Shown: piece after piece, positions 16,948 to 24,579 of the stretch | Layout of the letters: each line of letters opens with the position of its first letter | How positions within the stretch are numbered: the first letter of the stretch is position 1 | NCBI RefSeq assembly: GCF_001423405.1 | Contig: NZ_LMNS01000036.1 | Coordinates: 62,001-126,000, forward strand | Length of the DNA: 64,000 nt | Source of the DNA: Methylobacterium sp. Leaf123 | GTDB lineage: Bacteria; Pseudomonadota; Alphaproteobacteria; Rhizobiales; Beijerinckiaceae | Direction of reading: 5' to 3' | Notes under the pieces: model-generated | What the model saw: only the letters and a program-made list of their open reading frames with translations | Database searches by the model: none | What the model was told of the DNA's origin: nothing | Position numbers and translations under genes: made by a program

Positions 16948-18045
16948 TCAGGCGCGGGCCGCGGTTGCCGTCGCGCGCGCGGTGCGGGCGGCTTTGGGCG
17001 GCACCAGCAGGCTGCCGGGATCGGCCGGGTGGAGCAGCATGCCGCCCTCGTCGAGGTCGATCCGCAGCCGCGGAAACACCTCGAGCAGGCCGGCGAGATC
17101 CGCCTTGAAGGCCTGGCGGAAGCTGCGCAGGCTGGCATTCTCGGCGCCGAACTGGCGGTGCAGGTTGTCCCAGGTCAGCCGCAGGGGGCGCTGCAGGGCG
17201 CGCAGGCGGTAGCCGGTCCAGAACAGGAGGTCGAGCTTGCGCGCCGAGCCGGAGAAGGCCCGCGCGGCGCGGATATCGACCGGCAGGGCGTGCCGGATCA
17301 GGCTGTCGTAGAAATCCTGATGGAACGAGACGGTGCGCTGCCAGACGAGGCCGTCATCGCCGCGCCGCCAGAGTTCGAGCTGGCGGAAGGGCGGCACGTT
17401 GAGGGTCGAGGCCTGCCCCTCCCCGTCCCACAGGCCGAGCTGCATCGAGCAGGCGGCGAGCCGGTTGAGCTGTTCCTTGAAGGCGCCGATGGTGCCGCGC
17501 TCGCCGCCGGTGACGGCGAATCCCATGGCTTTCATGAAGCCCGAGAGGCTGTCGGCGACCTCGATGACGGGGCTCCTCTGGCGCACCGCCTCGGTGCAGA
17601 GATGCAGGAGCACCAGCCGGGCCTTGGGGCCGTAGGGCAGGCCCTGCAGCTCCATCTCGCCGGTGATCGGGTTCTTGAGGCGCCCCGCCGAGAGGCTGAG
17701 CGAGTTGCGGCCGTATTCCCGCACGAAGTCGCGGGCATCGCCGGGATCGCGGTAGGGCAGGCCGCAGAGCGCCAGCACCGAGTGCAGGTGCTGGAGATTT
17801 TCCGGGCCGGTGGGCTCGCTCTCGATCACCTCGCGCACGGCGTCGCGGCGGCGGCGGTCGCGGCCCATGGCCTCGCGGGCCTCGGCCTGCGCCCCCTCCT
17901 GTACCCGAGCGGCATCGCGCTCACGCTGGCGGAACAGCAGGTGCTCGACGATCGGCGCGAACAGGAACCCGCCCCGCGCCGCCTCCAGCTCCGCCTGCAG
18001 ATCCGGGTCACGGATCGCGGCGATCTTGGCCTCAAGCCCCGACAT
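16948..18045 (-). CDS. repA: Plasmid-type replication initiator RepA (RepA_C family)
   Basis: 365 aa, resembling the RepA protein family (PF04796 type) encoded by many alphaproteobacterial plasmids, which binds iterons and opens the origin. The core block is GLPYGPKARLVLLHLCTEAV (about 134-153), then PVIEVADSLSGFMKAMGF, TGGERGTIGAFKEQLNRLAA and, further on, LFWTGYRLRALQRPLRLTWD, typical of the family. Residues 1-70 form a charged helical region. The C-terminus is Ala/Arg-rich. It is preceded by an iteron array at 18276-18510. No partition, toxin-antitoxin or transfer genes are adjacent, and neighbours are chromosomal housekeeping genes, so this looks like a chromosomally resident or captured replicon. 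Intact reading frame. Confidence 0.8.
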   Translation of the reverse strand: MSGLEAKIAAIRDPDLQAELEAARGGFLFAPIVEHLLFRQRERDAARVQEGAQAEAREAMGRDRRRRDAVREVIESEPTGPENLQHLHSVLALCGLPYRDPGDARDFVREYGRNSLSLSAGRLKNPITGEMELQGLPYGPKARLVLLHLCTEAVRQRSPVIEVADSLSGFMKAMGFAVTGGERGTIGAFKEQLNRLAACSMQLGLWDGEGQASTLNVPPFRQLELWRRGDDGLVWQRTVSFHQDFYDSLIRHALPVDIRAARAFSGSARKLDLLFWTGYRLRALQRPLRLTWDNLHRQFGAENASLRSFRQAFKADLAGLLEVFPRLRIDLDEGGMLLHPADPGSLLVPPKAARTARATATAARA

Positions 18046-18275
18046 CGCCTGCCCTCAAAGCCTCCCGCTGCGTGTCACGTCGTGTTCGCCTTCATCCCAG
18101 CCTCGGGCTCCGGACGGAATCGCCGGAAGCCCCCTCAGGGCCGCAACCGATCTGTCGCGATTCGGCTCCGCGGAGTCCCGTGGCCTTTCGGAGTTTTCCC
18201 GGGAATCCACGCTTCGGCTCCCGAGTCCTGCACAGGCACGTCGTCCGCGGTTCGAAGACGGGCGGATTCCGGGCA

Positions 18276-18510
18276 CGCAGAGTTCCATACGCCCGCCGGC
18301 CGGCCCGAATCCGCCTGCGCAGAGTTCAATACGCCCCCCTGGATCCCCTGGTCCCGGACTTGTCCCCGCTCTTCCCCGGCCAAACCGGTTTTGCACGCTG
18401 AATCCGGTACGGGCTCACGCAGAATCCGATGCGACAGGCCCCGTCCCCCGCGCAGAATCCGATGCAGGGCCGCGCAGAGTTCGATGCGGTTTCGCGCAGA
18501 GTTCGATGCG
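18276..18510. repeat. Seven iterons upstream of repA, probable origin of replication
   Basis: Direct repeats of consensus CGCAGARTYCRATRCG start at 18276 (CGCAGAGTTCCATACG), 18318 (CGCAGAGTTCAATACG), 18396 (degenerate, CGCTGAATCCGGTACG), 18418 and 18451 (CGCAGAATCCGATGC), 18473 and 18495 (both CGCAGAGTTCGATGCG). The last five are spaced 22, 33, 22 and 22 bp, multiples of 11, putting them on one face of the helix as in iteron plasmids. Confidence 0.82.
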
Positions 18511-18540
18511 CAAAGTGGTCTCAAGCCACGAGCGGATCAC

Positions 18541-18700
18541 GGCTTTTCCGCCTCCCCTATAACCTGCTGAACTGACTCCCTGAGAATCCTTAACAGATAG
18601 CTTTCCTAGGGAAGGTAGAGCTGCGTTCGCCAAACCGAACGACGGCTTTTTCTCTTCTTTTCAAAAGGAATACACGGAATTTTGCACAGGCTGTGCCCCT
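18541..18700. other. AT-rich segment next to the iterons, candidate unwinding region
   Basis: From about 18551 the sequence drops in GC (CCTATAACC, ATCCTTAACAGATAGC, TTTTTCTCTTCTTTTCAAAA, then GGAATACACGGAATTTTGCA). The last part repeats the GGAAT motif seen on the other side of repA, and TTGCACAGG resembles a loose DnaA box. It also serves as leader for mazG. No gene here; the whole stretch between repA and mazG (18046-18811) is non-coding. Confidence 0.5.
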
Positions 18701-18811
18701 CCTCTCCCCGATCGTGAGCCCGCAAAGCGGCGCTGCGCGGCAGCCTCGGACGGTCTATGAGCGGGGGCTTGGCGGAGGCTGGGCTTCCGGCGGAATGGGG
18801 CGATAAGAGCG

Positions 18812-19642
18812 ATGGACGAGGCGCCGATCGACAGGCTGCGGGCGCTGATGGCGCGGTTACGCGATCCGGAACGGGGCTGCGCCTGGGACGTGCAGCAGAG
18901 CTATGCCAGCATCGTCCCCTACACGATCGAGGAGGCCTACGAGGTCGCCGACGCGGTCGAGCGCGGCGACCGGGCCGACCTGCGCGACGAACTCGGCGAC
19001 CTGCTGCTCCAGGTCGTGTTCCAGGCGCGGATCGCCGAGGAGGAGAGTGCCTTCCGCTTCGACGACGTCGCCGAGGCGATCTGCGCCAAGCTGATCCGGC
19101 GTCACCCGCACGTCTTCGACGCGTCCGGTGAGTTCCTGCCGCCTGAGCGGCGTCCGACCGACCCGGCCGCGATCAAGGCGGCCTGGGAGACGATCAAGGC
19201 GCAGGAGCGCGCGGAGAAGGCGGCGGCCGGCACATCTGAGGCTGCGGGACCGCTGGCCGGGGTCTCGCGCGCCCTCCCCGCCCTCGCCCGGGCCGACCGG
19301 ATCTCGAAGCGGGCGGCCGGCGTCGGCTTCGACTGGCCGGACGCGGCCCAGGTCTTGGCCAAGGTGCGTGAGGAGACCGACGAGGTCGAGGAGAGCTTGG
19401 AGAAGGGCGAGCCGGAGGCGGTGTTCGAGGAGATCGGCGACCTGCTGTTCTCGGTCGCCAACCTCGCCCGTCACGCGGGCGTCGATCCGGAAGAGGCGCT
19501 GCGGCGCGGCACCCTCAAATTCGAGCGCCGCTTCACCGCCATGGCCGCCCGGCTCGCCGCTGAGGGCCACATTCTGGAAGACACCGCCCTCCCCGCCATG
19601 GAAGCGGCCTGGCAGGCGGTCAAGCGCGACGAGAAGACATAA
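18812..19642 (+). CDS. mazG: Nucleoside triphosphate pyrophosphohydrolase MazG
   Basis: 276 aa, two MazG domains in tandem as in E. coli MazG. It hydrolyses (d)NTPs to NMP and pyrophosphate, a house-cleaning activity. The first domain has CAWDVQQSYASIVPYTIEEA and the magnesium-binding pair EEAYEV...ELGDLLLQV. The second has GFDWPDAAQVLAKVREETDE and EIGDLLFSVANLARH. A long insert of about 35 residues (EFLPPERRPTDPAAIK onward) joins them. ATG start at the beginning of homology. Monocistronic, followed by repeat copy B. Confidence 0.93.
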   Translation: MDEAPIDRLRALMARLRDPERGCAWDVQQSYASIVPYTIEEAYEVADAVERGDRADLRDELGDLLLQVVFQARIAEEESAFRFDDVAEAICAKLIRRHPHVFDASGEFLPPERRPTDPAAIKAAWETIKAQERAEKAAAGTSEAAGPLAGVSRALPALARADRISKRAAGVGFDWPDAAQVLAKVREETDEVEESLEKGEPEAVFEEIGDLLFSVANLARHAGVDPEEALRRGTLKFERRFTAMAARLAAEGHILEDTALPAMEAAWQAVKRDEKT

Positions 19643-19655
19643 GATTCGGGGGATC

Positions 19656-19762
19656 CCAAAGGGCCTCAGGCCCTTTGGCGGGTTGTTAGGGCGGAGCCCT
19701 GACGTCGGCGGAGCCGATTTGCAGGGCCCTGCCCTGCACCCGCGAAAGGACTCGTCCTTTCG
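19656..19762. repeat. Two-hairpin intergenic repeat, copy B (head-to-head pair)
   Basis: Forward unit: CCAAAGGGCC-TCA-GGCCCTTTGG (19656-19678), linker CGGGT (19679-19683), AGGGC-GGA-GCCCT (19688-19700). Reverse unit read on the minus strand: CGAAAGGA-CGAG-TCCTTTCG (19762-19743), CGGGT, GCAGGGC-AGG-GCCCTGC (19737-19721). A small TCGGC-GGA-GCCGA hairpin lies between. Architecture is identical to copies A, C and D. Confidence 0.78.
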
Positions 19763-19781
19763 AAACCATGACTATGAAGGC

Positions 19782-19949
19782 TCAGCCCTTCGCCCGCGGG
19801 CTGCCCTTCTTCGCGGGCTTCGGCTCCGGCGCCTTCGGCTTCAGGCGCTCGACGATCTGCTCGAGGGCGCGCTCGACCGCCGCCTGCTCCGGCGGTGCGG
19901 CACCGTCTTGCGGGCGGTTCGTCCGGTTCGAATCGCGGCTCTTCGGCAT
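19782..19949 (-). CDS. Small basic protein (55 aa), tentative
   Basis: An ATG-initiated frame missed by length cut-offs. The product starts MPKSRDSNRTNRPQDGAAPP, has a short central helix (EQAAVERALEQIVERLKPKA) and a Lys/Pro/Ala tail ending KKGSPRAKG. The layout (disordered, helix, KPK tail) resembles small nucleic-acid-associated alphaproteobacterial proteins, but I do not recognise it. Shine-Dalgarno is weak. The plus-strand reading of the same DNA is Phe/Arg/Ser-rich nonsense, which favours the minus strand. Confidence 0.45.
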   Translation of the reverse strand: MPKSRDSNRTNRPQDGAAPPEQAAVERALEQIVERLKPKAPEPKPAKKGSPRAKG

Positions 19950-20061
19950 GGCAGCGAGCCTAGGCAGGGTTACGCGCCGAAGACCACCGGTTGAGCCGCG
20001 TCCGATACCGTGCCGGTGCTGTTTTCCTCAGCGAAAAGCCTTTTGCGCCCTCGAATTAATC

Positions 20062-20412
20062 TTAACGGAGTATCCCGGTATCGCCGGCTCTTCGGGCCGT
20101 GAACGGCCAATCGATAGCGTGCACGGCGTAGAGAGCCCACCACACCATCACCGGCTGAAGCGCGAGGCGGGGGCCGTGATACCACCACGTATCGGGGATC
20201 GGCGGCACGGCGATGCCCTCGAACGCCTGCTTGATGTTGGCCGGGAACACGCAAACCGCGTAGAGCGCCAGCATGATGCCGGCGAGCCGCCGGAGCCGCG
20301 GCACGAACAGCGCCAGCGCGCCGGCGATCTCGCACAGGCCGGTGCCGATCACCACGAGGCGGGGCGCGGGCACCCAGCCCGGCATGATCGGCAGGAAGCG
20401 CTCGGTCGCCAC
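20062..20412 (-). CDS. DoxX-like small membrane protein
   Basis: At least 116 aa with three to four membrane helices, DoxX/DoxD-like family (PIMPGWVPAPRLVVIGTGLC, then EIAGALALFVPRLRRLAGIM, then CVFPANIKQAFEG), function uncertain. The coordinates use the only in-frame ATG/GTG/TTG start (GTG at 20412), but family homology clearly continues upstream: the frame reads LRSGLTGLYGFIGVVHLV before it, the first helix. A CTG at 20502 overlapping the stop of the preceding gene would give 146 aa and complete the fold. Second gene of a two-gene unit with 20495-20680. Confidence 0.7.
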   Translation of the reverse strand: MATERFLPIMPGWVPAPRLVVIGTGLCEIAGALALFVPRLRRLAGIMLALYAVCVFPANIKQAFEGIAVPPIPDTWWYHGPRLALQPVMVWWALYAVHAIDWPFTARRAGDTGILR

Positions 20413-20494
20413 GAGGTGGACGACGCCGATGAAGCCGTAGAGGCCGGTCAGGCCGGAGCGCAGCCAGCGGCGATCGTCGCGCGTCTCAGATCCG

Positions 20495-20680
20495 TCAGGC
20501 AGACCGGTCGTCCTCGGAGCCCGTCTTGCGCTCCCCCGACGGGGAATTGCCGCGCGCGGCCTCCTCGGCCTCGGTGCCGGCCCGCTCCATCGGCCCTTCC
20601 TGCGACTTCAGCTTGCCCGTCGCCGGGTCCTTGGGCGAGACCGCGGCCCCGCTGCTCTGGTCGCGCTGTTCGTCCGCCAT
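20495..20680 (-). CDS. Small acidic hydrophilic protein (61 aa)
   Basis: Not recognised. Sequence features: MADEQRDQSSGAAVSPKDPA, then TGKLKSQEGPME and a Glu/Ala-rich end GSEDDRSA. Highly charged, no hydrophobic core, so probably disordered; such short proteins are common in alphaproteobacteria. Its stop codon touches the beginning of the DoxX-like frame (20502), suggesting translational coupling. It follows rimO's 3' end by 73 nt on the same strand. Confidence 0.55.
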   Translation of the reverse strand: MADEQRDQSSGAAVSPKDPATGKLKSQEGPMERAGTEAEEAARGNSPSGERKTGSEDDRSA

Positions 20681-20753
20681 GCTTATAGCCTCGTCTTCCG
20701 CGTGGAGTCGTGACGGGGCAACGTGCGGCGGGCGGGGCGGTTCGCGTCCCGTC

Positions 20754-22100
20754 CTATACCGCGATGCCGTGCAGATCGTAGGCGTCGGCCCGCTCGATCT
20801 TCACGGTGACGATGTCGCCGGGCCGCACAGGACGGCGCGAGGTGACGTGGACGCTGCCGTCGATCTCCGGCGCGTCGGCCTTGGAGCGGCCCCGCGCCCC
20901 GGTCGGGCCCGCCTCGTCGATGATGACCGACAAGCGCTTGCCCACCTTCGCCCGCTGCAGGCGCAGCGAGACGTGGCTCTGCGCCTCCATGAAGCGGCGC
21001 TTGCGCTCGGCCTTCACCTCCGGCGGCACCAGCAGGCCGAGATCGTTGGCGGTGGCGCCGCGGACCGGCTCGTACTCGAAGCAGCCGACGCGCTCGAGCC
21101 GTGCCTCGCGAATCCAATCGAGCAGTTCCTCGAACTCGGCATCGGTCTCGCCGGGGAAGCCGACGATGAAGGTCGAGCGGATGGCGAGATCCGGGCAGAT
21201 CTCGCGCCAGCGCCGGATGCGGTCGAGCTGCTTCTCCTGGTTGCCTGGCCGGCGCATGCGCTTGAGCACCGAGGGGCTCGCGTGCTGGAGCGGCATGTCG
21301 AGATAAGGAAGGATCTTGCCCTCGGCCATCAGCGGGATGACCTCGTCGACATGCGGGTAGGGGTAGACGTAGTGCAGCCGCACCCAGGCCCCGAGCTCGC
21401 CGAGTTCCTTGGCCAGATCGTAGAACCGGGCGCGCACCTCCCGGTCTTGCCACGGGCTCGTGGCGTAGCGGGTGTCGATGCCGTAGGCGGAGGTGTCCTG
21501 CGAGACGACCAGCAATTCCTTCACGCCGGCTTTGACGAGCTTTTCGGCCTCGCGCAGCACGTCGCCCGCCGGGCGGCTGACGAGATCGCCGCGCAAGCTC
21601 GGGATGATGCAGAAGGTGCAGCGGTTGTTGCAGCCCTCAGAAATCTTCAGATAGGCGTAGTGGCGCGGGGTGAGCTTGACCCCCTGCGGCGGGATCAGGT
21701 CGAGGAACGGATCGTGGGCGGGCGGCACCGCCTCGTGCACGGCAGCGACCACCGACTCGTAGGCCTGGGGGCCGGTGACGGCGAGCAGGTTCGGATATTT
21801 CTCGCGAATCTCTTCCGGCTGCGCGCCCATGCAGCCGGTGACGATCACCCGGCCGTTCTCGGCCATGGCCTCGCCGATCGCCTGGAGCGACTCGGCCTTG
21901 GCGGAATCGAGGAAGCCGCAGGTGTTGACGATGACGACATCCGCCCCGTCATGGCGGCGCGACAGCTCGTAGCCCTCGGCGCGCAGATGGGTGAGGATGC
22001 GCTCGGAATCGACGAGCGCCTTGGGGCAGCCCAGCGACACGAACGAAATCCGCGGCGCGGCGGCGCCCTTGGTGTCCGAGGGAGAGGCGGTTGCGGTCAT
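20754..22100 (-). CDS. rimO: Ribosomal protein S12 methylthiotransferase RimO
   Basis: Radical-SAM enzyme, 448 aa, that methylthiolates a conserved aspartate of ribosomal protein S12. Domain order: N-terminal UPF0004 domain with SLGCPKALVDSERI and two further cysteines (VNTCGF, TGCMGA) for the auxiliary [4Fe-4S] cluster; radical-SAM core with CNNRCTFCIIPSLRG; C-terminal TRAM domain (about 375-448) ending in EIDGSVHV...PGDIVTVKIERADAYDLHG. The S12-specific features (SLRGDLVSRP, YVYPYPH) favour RimO over MiaB. ATG at 22100; the family normally starts shortly before ISFVSLGCPK. Confidence 0.95.
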   Translation of the reverse strand: MTATASPSDTKGAAAPRISFVSLGCPKALVDSERILTHLRAEGYELSRRHDGADVVIVNTCGFLDSAKAESLQAIGEAMAENGRVIVTGCMGAQPEEIREKYPNLLAVTGPQAYESVVAAVHEAVPPAHDPFLDLIPPQGVKLTPRHYAYLKISEGCNNRCTFCIIPSLRGDLVSRPAGDVLREAEKLVKAGVKELLVVSQDTSAYGIDTRYATSPWQDREVRARFYDLAKELGELGAWVRLHYVYPYPHVDEVIPLMAEGKILPYLDMPLQHASPSVLKRMRRPGNQEKQLDRIRRWREICPDLAIRSTFIVGFPGETDAEFEELLDWIREARLERVGCFEYEPVRGATANDLGLLVPPEVKAERKRRFMEAQSHVSLRLQRAKVGKRLSVIIDEAGPTGARGRSKADAPEIDGSVHVTSRRPVRPGDIVTVKIERADAYDLHGIAV

Positions 22101-22534
22101 GACGGCCCGTTGGGGCGGCCCTCCGAAACGGAGGCCCGCGCGTCCTGCATCGAGAGCGGTGGATGCGCCGATATAACGGCATTGGGGCGCTGTTGCGAGC
22201 GTAGCCGGTCGCTTCCCGTTTGCCGCACCGCGAGGCTGGCCATCGTCGCGGGGCCCAGATCGCTTCGCCGGCGCTCACGATCACGGCGTTAGCGGCCCGA
22301 ACCATCGCTGCGCCGCGTCAGCCGGAGCGGTCCAGCGTCACGGCCCGCACGGGATTGGTCGAGGCGCTGTAACCTTGTTTTTTTCAGAGAAAATCATTTT
22401 TAACGAGAGGTTTGGAAGGCTCTGCTGAGAAACTGGATCAGCTCTACGCGCGGCGCTGGCGCATACCCCGCCCGCGAGGCCGGAACGCGGGGGCGATTGA
22501 CGGGAGGGTGCCGCGCGCCCTTGGGTGAATCCCA
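22101..22534. other. Intergenic region between divergent rimO and pabB
   Basis: 434 nt. A T-run followed by AAAATCATTTTTAACGAG at about 22376-22406 is unusually AT-rich and probably belongs to the pabB promoter. I see no gene, RNA or repeat. Confidence 0.4.
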
Positions 22535-23953
22535 ATGAGCGCCGCACGAGGCATGACGGCCGAGCCCATGGTCTGGACCCGCGAGATCCCCTTCATCGAC
22601 CCGGTCGCGGCCGCGGCGCGGCTCGCCCGGTTGCCTGGGCTCGCCTTTCTCGACAGCGCCATGCACCACGAGACGCTGGGCCGCGTCTCGGTGCTGGCTG
22701 CCGACCCGTTCGCCCGGTTCCGCTATCGCGACGGCCGCGCCACGCTGGACGGGCACGCGGTGCCCGGCGCGCCCATCGCGGCGTTGCGGGCCTGCCTCGC
22801 GCCCTACCATCTAGCGCCCCGCCCCGACCTGCCGGCCTTTCCGGGGGCGATCGGCTACTTCGCCTACGATCTCGGCGCGAGCCTGGAGCGAGTCGCGACT
22901 CCGGCACGCCGGGCGGGGCTCACCAACGACATCGCCTTCAACCTCTACGATACCCTGCTCGCCGTCGATCACAGCCGCCGCACCTGCCTGCTGATCGCCA
23001 CCGGCTTTCCCGAGACCGATCCCCTCGCTCGGGAAGCGCGCGCGAAAGAACGGCTCGACAGCTTCGCGACTCTCCTCGCCGCGCCGTCCGAGCCGCTGCC
23101 GAAATGGACGGGCGCCGGGCTCACATGGCGCTCGAACTTCTCTCGGCAAAGCTATGAGAATGCTGTCGAAAAGGTGCGCGACTACATCCGTGCCGGCGAC
23201 ATCTACCAGGCCAACATCGCCCAGCGTTTTTCCGCCGACCTGCCGCCGGGTTTCGACCCGTTCGCCTTCTACCGGCGGCTTCGCGAAACCAACCCGGCGA
23301 CCTTCGGCGCCTATCTCGATTTCGACGGGCTCACCGTCGCCTCCTCCTCGCCCGAGCGCTTCCTCAAGTTGGAGGGGCGGGCGGTCGAGACCCGGCCGAT
23401 CAAGGGCACCGTAGCCCGCGATCCCGATCCCGCCCGCGATGCCGCGATCGCCGCCGCGCTCCAGGCCAATCCGAAGGAGCGGGCCGAGAACATCATGATC
23501 GTGGACCTGCTGCGCAACGACCTGTCGCGGGTATGCGAGCCCGGCAGCGTGCGGGTGCCGACCCTGTGCGGGCTGGAATCCTATGCCGGCATCCACCATC
23601 TCGTCTCCGTGGTGACGGGCACGCTGCGCGCGGGTTCGGATGCCCTCGACCTCATCCAGAAAACCTTTCCCGGGGGCTCGATCACCGGCGCGCCGAAGCT
23701 CAGGGCCATGGACATCATCACCGAGATCGAGACGGATGCGCGCGAGCTCTATTGCGGGGCGATCGGCGCGCTCGGCTTCGACGGATCGCTCGATACCTCG
23801 ATCGCGATCCGCACCGTGTTCATGGCGGAGGGGCAGGCCGTGCTCCAGGCGGGCGGCGGCGTGACGCTGCTCTCCGAGCCCGGCCCCGAATACGAGGAGA
23901 CGCTGACCAAGGCGGCCCGCGTCTTCGCGGCCTTCGAGGAGGTGGCGCCATGA
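22535..23953 (+). CDS. pabB: Aminodeoxychorismate synthase component I
   Basis: 472 aa. Converts chorismate plus ammonia to 4-amino-4-deoxychorismate for 4-aminobenzoate and folate. The C-terminal chorismate-binding domain (about 205-465) has IRAGDIYQANIAQRF, SSPERFL, the PIKGTVARD motif whose Lys is the PabB nucleophile, ENIMIVDLLRNDLSRV and PGGSITGAPKLRAM. The PIKGT rather than PIAGT form favours PabB over TrpE. Start ATG 22535, or ATG 22553. Its stop overlaps the pabA start (ATGA), so the two are coupled. Confidence 0.93.
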   Translation: MSAARGMTAEPMVWTREIPFIDPVAAAARLARLPGLAFLDSAMHHETLGRVSVLAADPFARFRYRDGRATLDGHAVPGAPIAALRACLAPYHLAPRPDLPAFPGAIGYFAYDLGASLERVATPARRAGLTNDIAFNLYDTLLAVDHSRRTCLLIATGFPETDPLAREARAKERLDSFATLLAAPSEPLPKWTGAGLTWRSNFSRQSYENAVEKVRDYIRAGDIYQANIAQRFSADLPPGFDPFAFYRRLRETNPATFGAYLDFDGLTVASSSPERFLKLEGRAVETRPIKGTVARDPDPARDAAIAAALQANPKERAENIMIVDLLRNDLSRVCEPGSVRVPTLCGLESYAGIHHLVSVVTGTLRAGSDALDLIQKTFPGGSITGAPKLRAMDIITEIETDARELYCGAIGALGFDGSLDTSIAIRTVFMAEGQAVLQAGGGVTLLSEPGPEYEETLTKAARVFAAFEEVAP

Positions 23954-24579
23954 TCCTCGTCGTCGACAACTACGATTCCTTCGTCTTCAACGTGGTGCGC
24001 TACTTCGAGGAGTTGGGCGAGACCGTCGAGGTCGTGCGCAACGACGCGCTCGACGTGGCCGGCATCCGCGCGCGGAACCCCGAGGCGGTGGTGATCTCGC
24101 CCGGCCCCTGCACCCCGGCGGAGGCCGGCGTGAGCCTGCCGGCCATCCGCGAATTGTCCGGCGAGGTGCCGATCCTCGGCGTCTGCCTCGGCCACCAGGC
24201 GATCGGCGCGGCCTTCGGCGGCCGGGTCGAGCGGGCGGGCCGCCCGCTCCACGGCCACGCCACGCCGATCCGGCACGGGGGCGAGCGGCTGTTCGCCGGG
24301 CTGCCGCAGCCGATGCAGGTCGGGCGCTACCACTCGCTGATCGTGGCGCCGACCCCGGAAATGGAGCGCCACCTCACGGTCGATGCCGCCTCCGGGGAGG
24401 GCGAGGTGATGGCGCTGTCGCACCGGACGCATCCGACCTGGGGCATCCAGTTCCACCCGGAATCGGTGCTGACCGAGAACGGCCACGCGCTGTTTTCCAA
24501 CTTCCTGAAGGGCGCCCGCGCGTGGCGGGCGGCGGGCGCGTCGGAGCGGACGGACAGGCTCGCCGATGCTGTGGTCTAA
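23950..24579 (+). CDS. pabA: Aminodeoxychorismate synthase glutamine amidotransferase
   Basis: 209 aa, class I glutamine amidotransferase supplying ammonia to PabB. The catalytic triad is visible: Cys in GVCLGHQAIG near residue 79 and the His-Glu pair in FHPESVLT. The N-terminus MILVVDNYDSFVFNVVRYFE and SPGPCTPAEAG are family signatures. TrpG is the close alternative, but the position between pabB and pabC decides for PabA. Overlaps pabB by 4 nt and pabC by 14 nt. Confidence 0.92.
   Translation: MILVVDNYDSFVFNVVRYFEELGETVEVVRNDALDVAGIRARNPEAVVISPGPCTPAEAGVSLPAIRELSGEVPILGVCLGHQAIGAAFGGRVERAGRPLHGHATPIRHGGERLFAGLPQPMQVGRYHSLIVAPTPEMERHLTVDAASGEGEVMALSHRTHPTWGIQFHPESVLTENGHALFSNFLKGARAWRAAGASERTDRLADAVV

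Noticed and set aside
18276..18510. CRISPR array
   Set aside because: Repeats are 16 bp, degenerate, with 6-62 nt spacing and no cas genes; spacing and neighbouring repA fit iterons.
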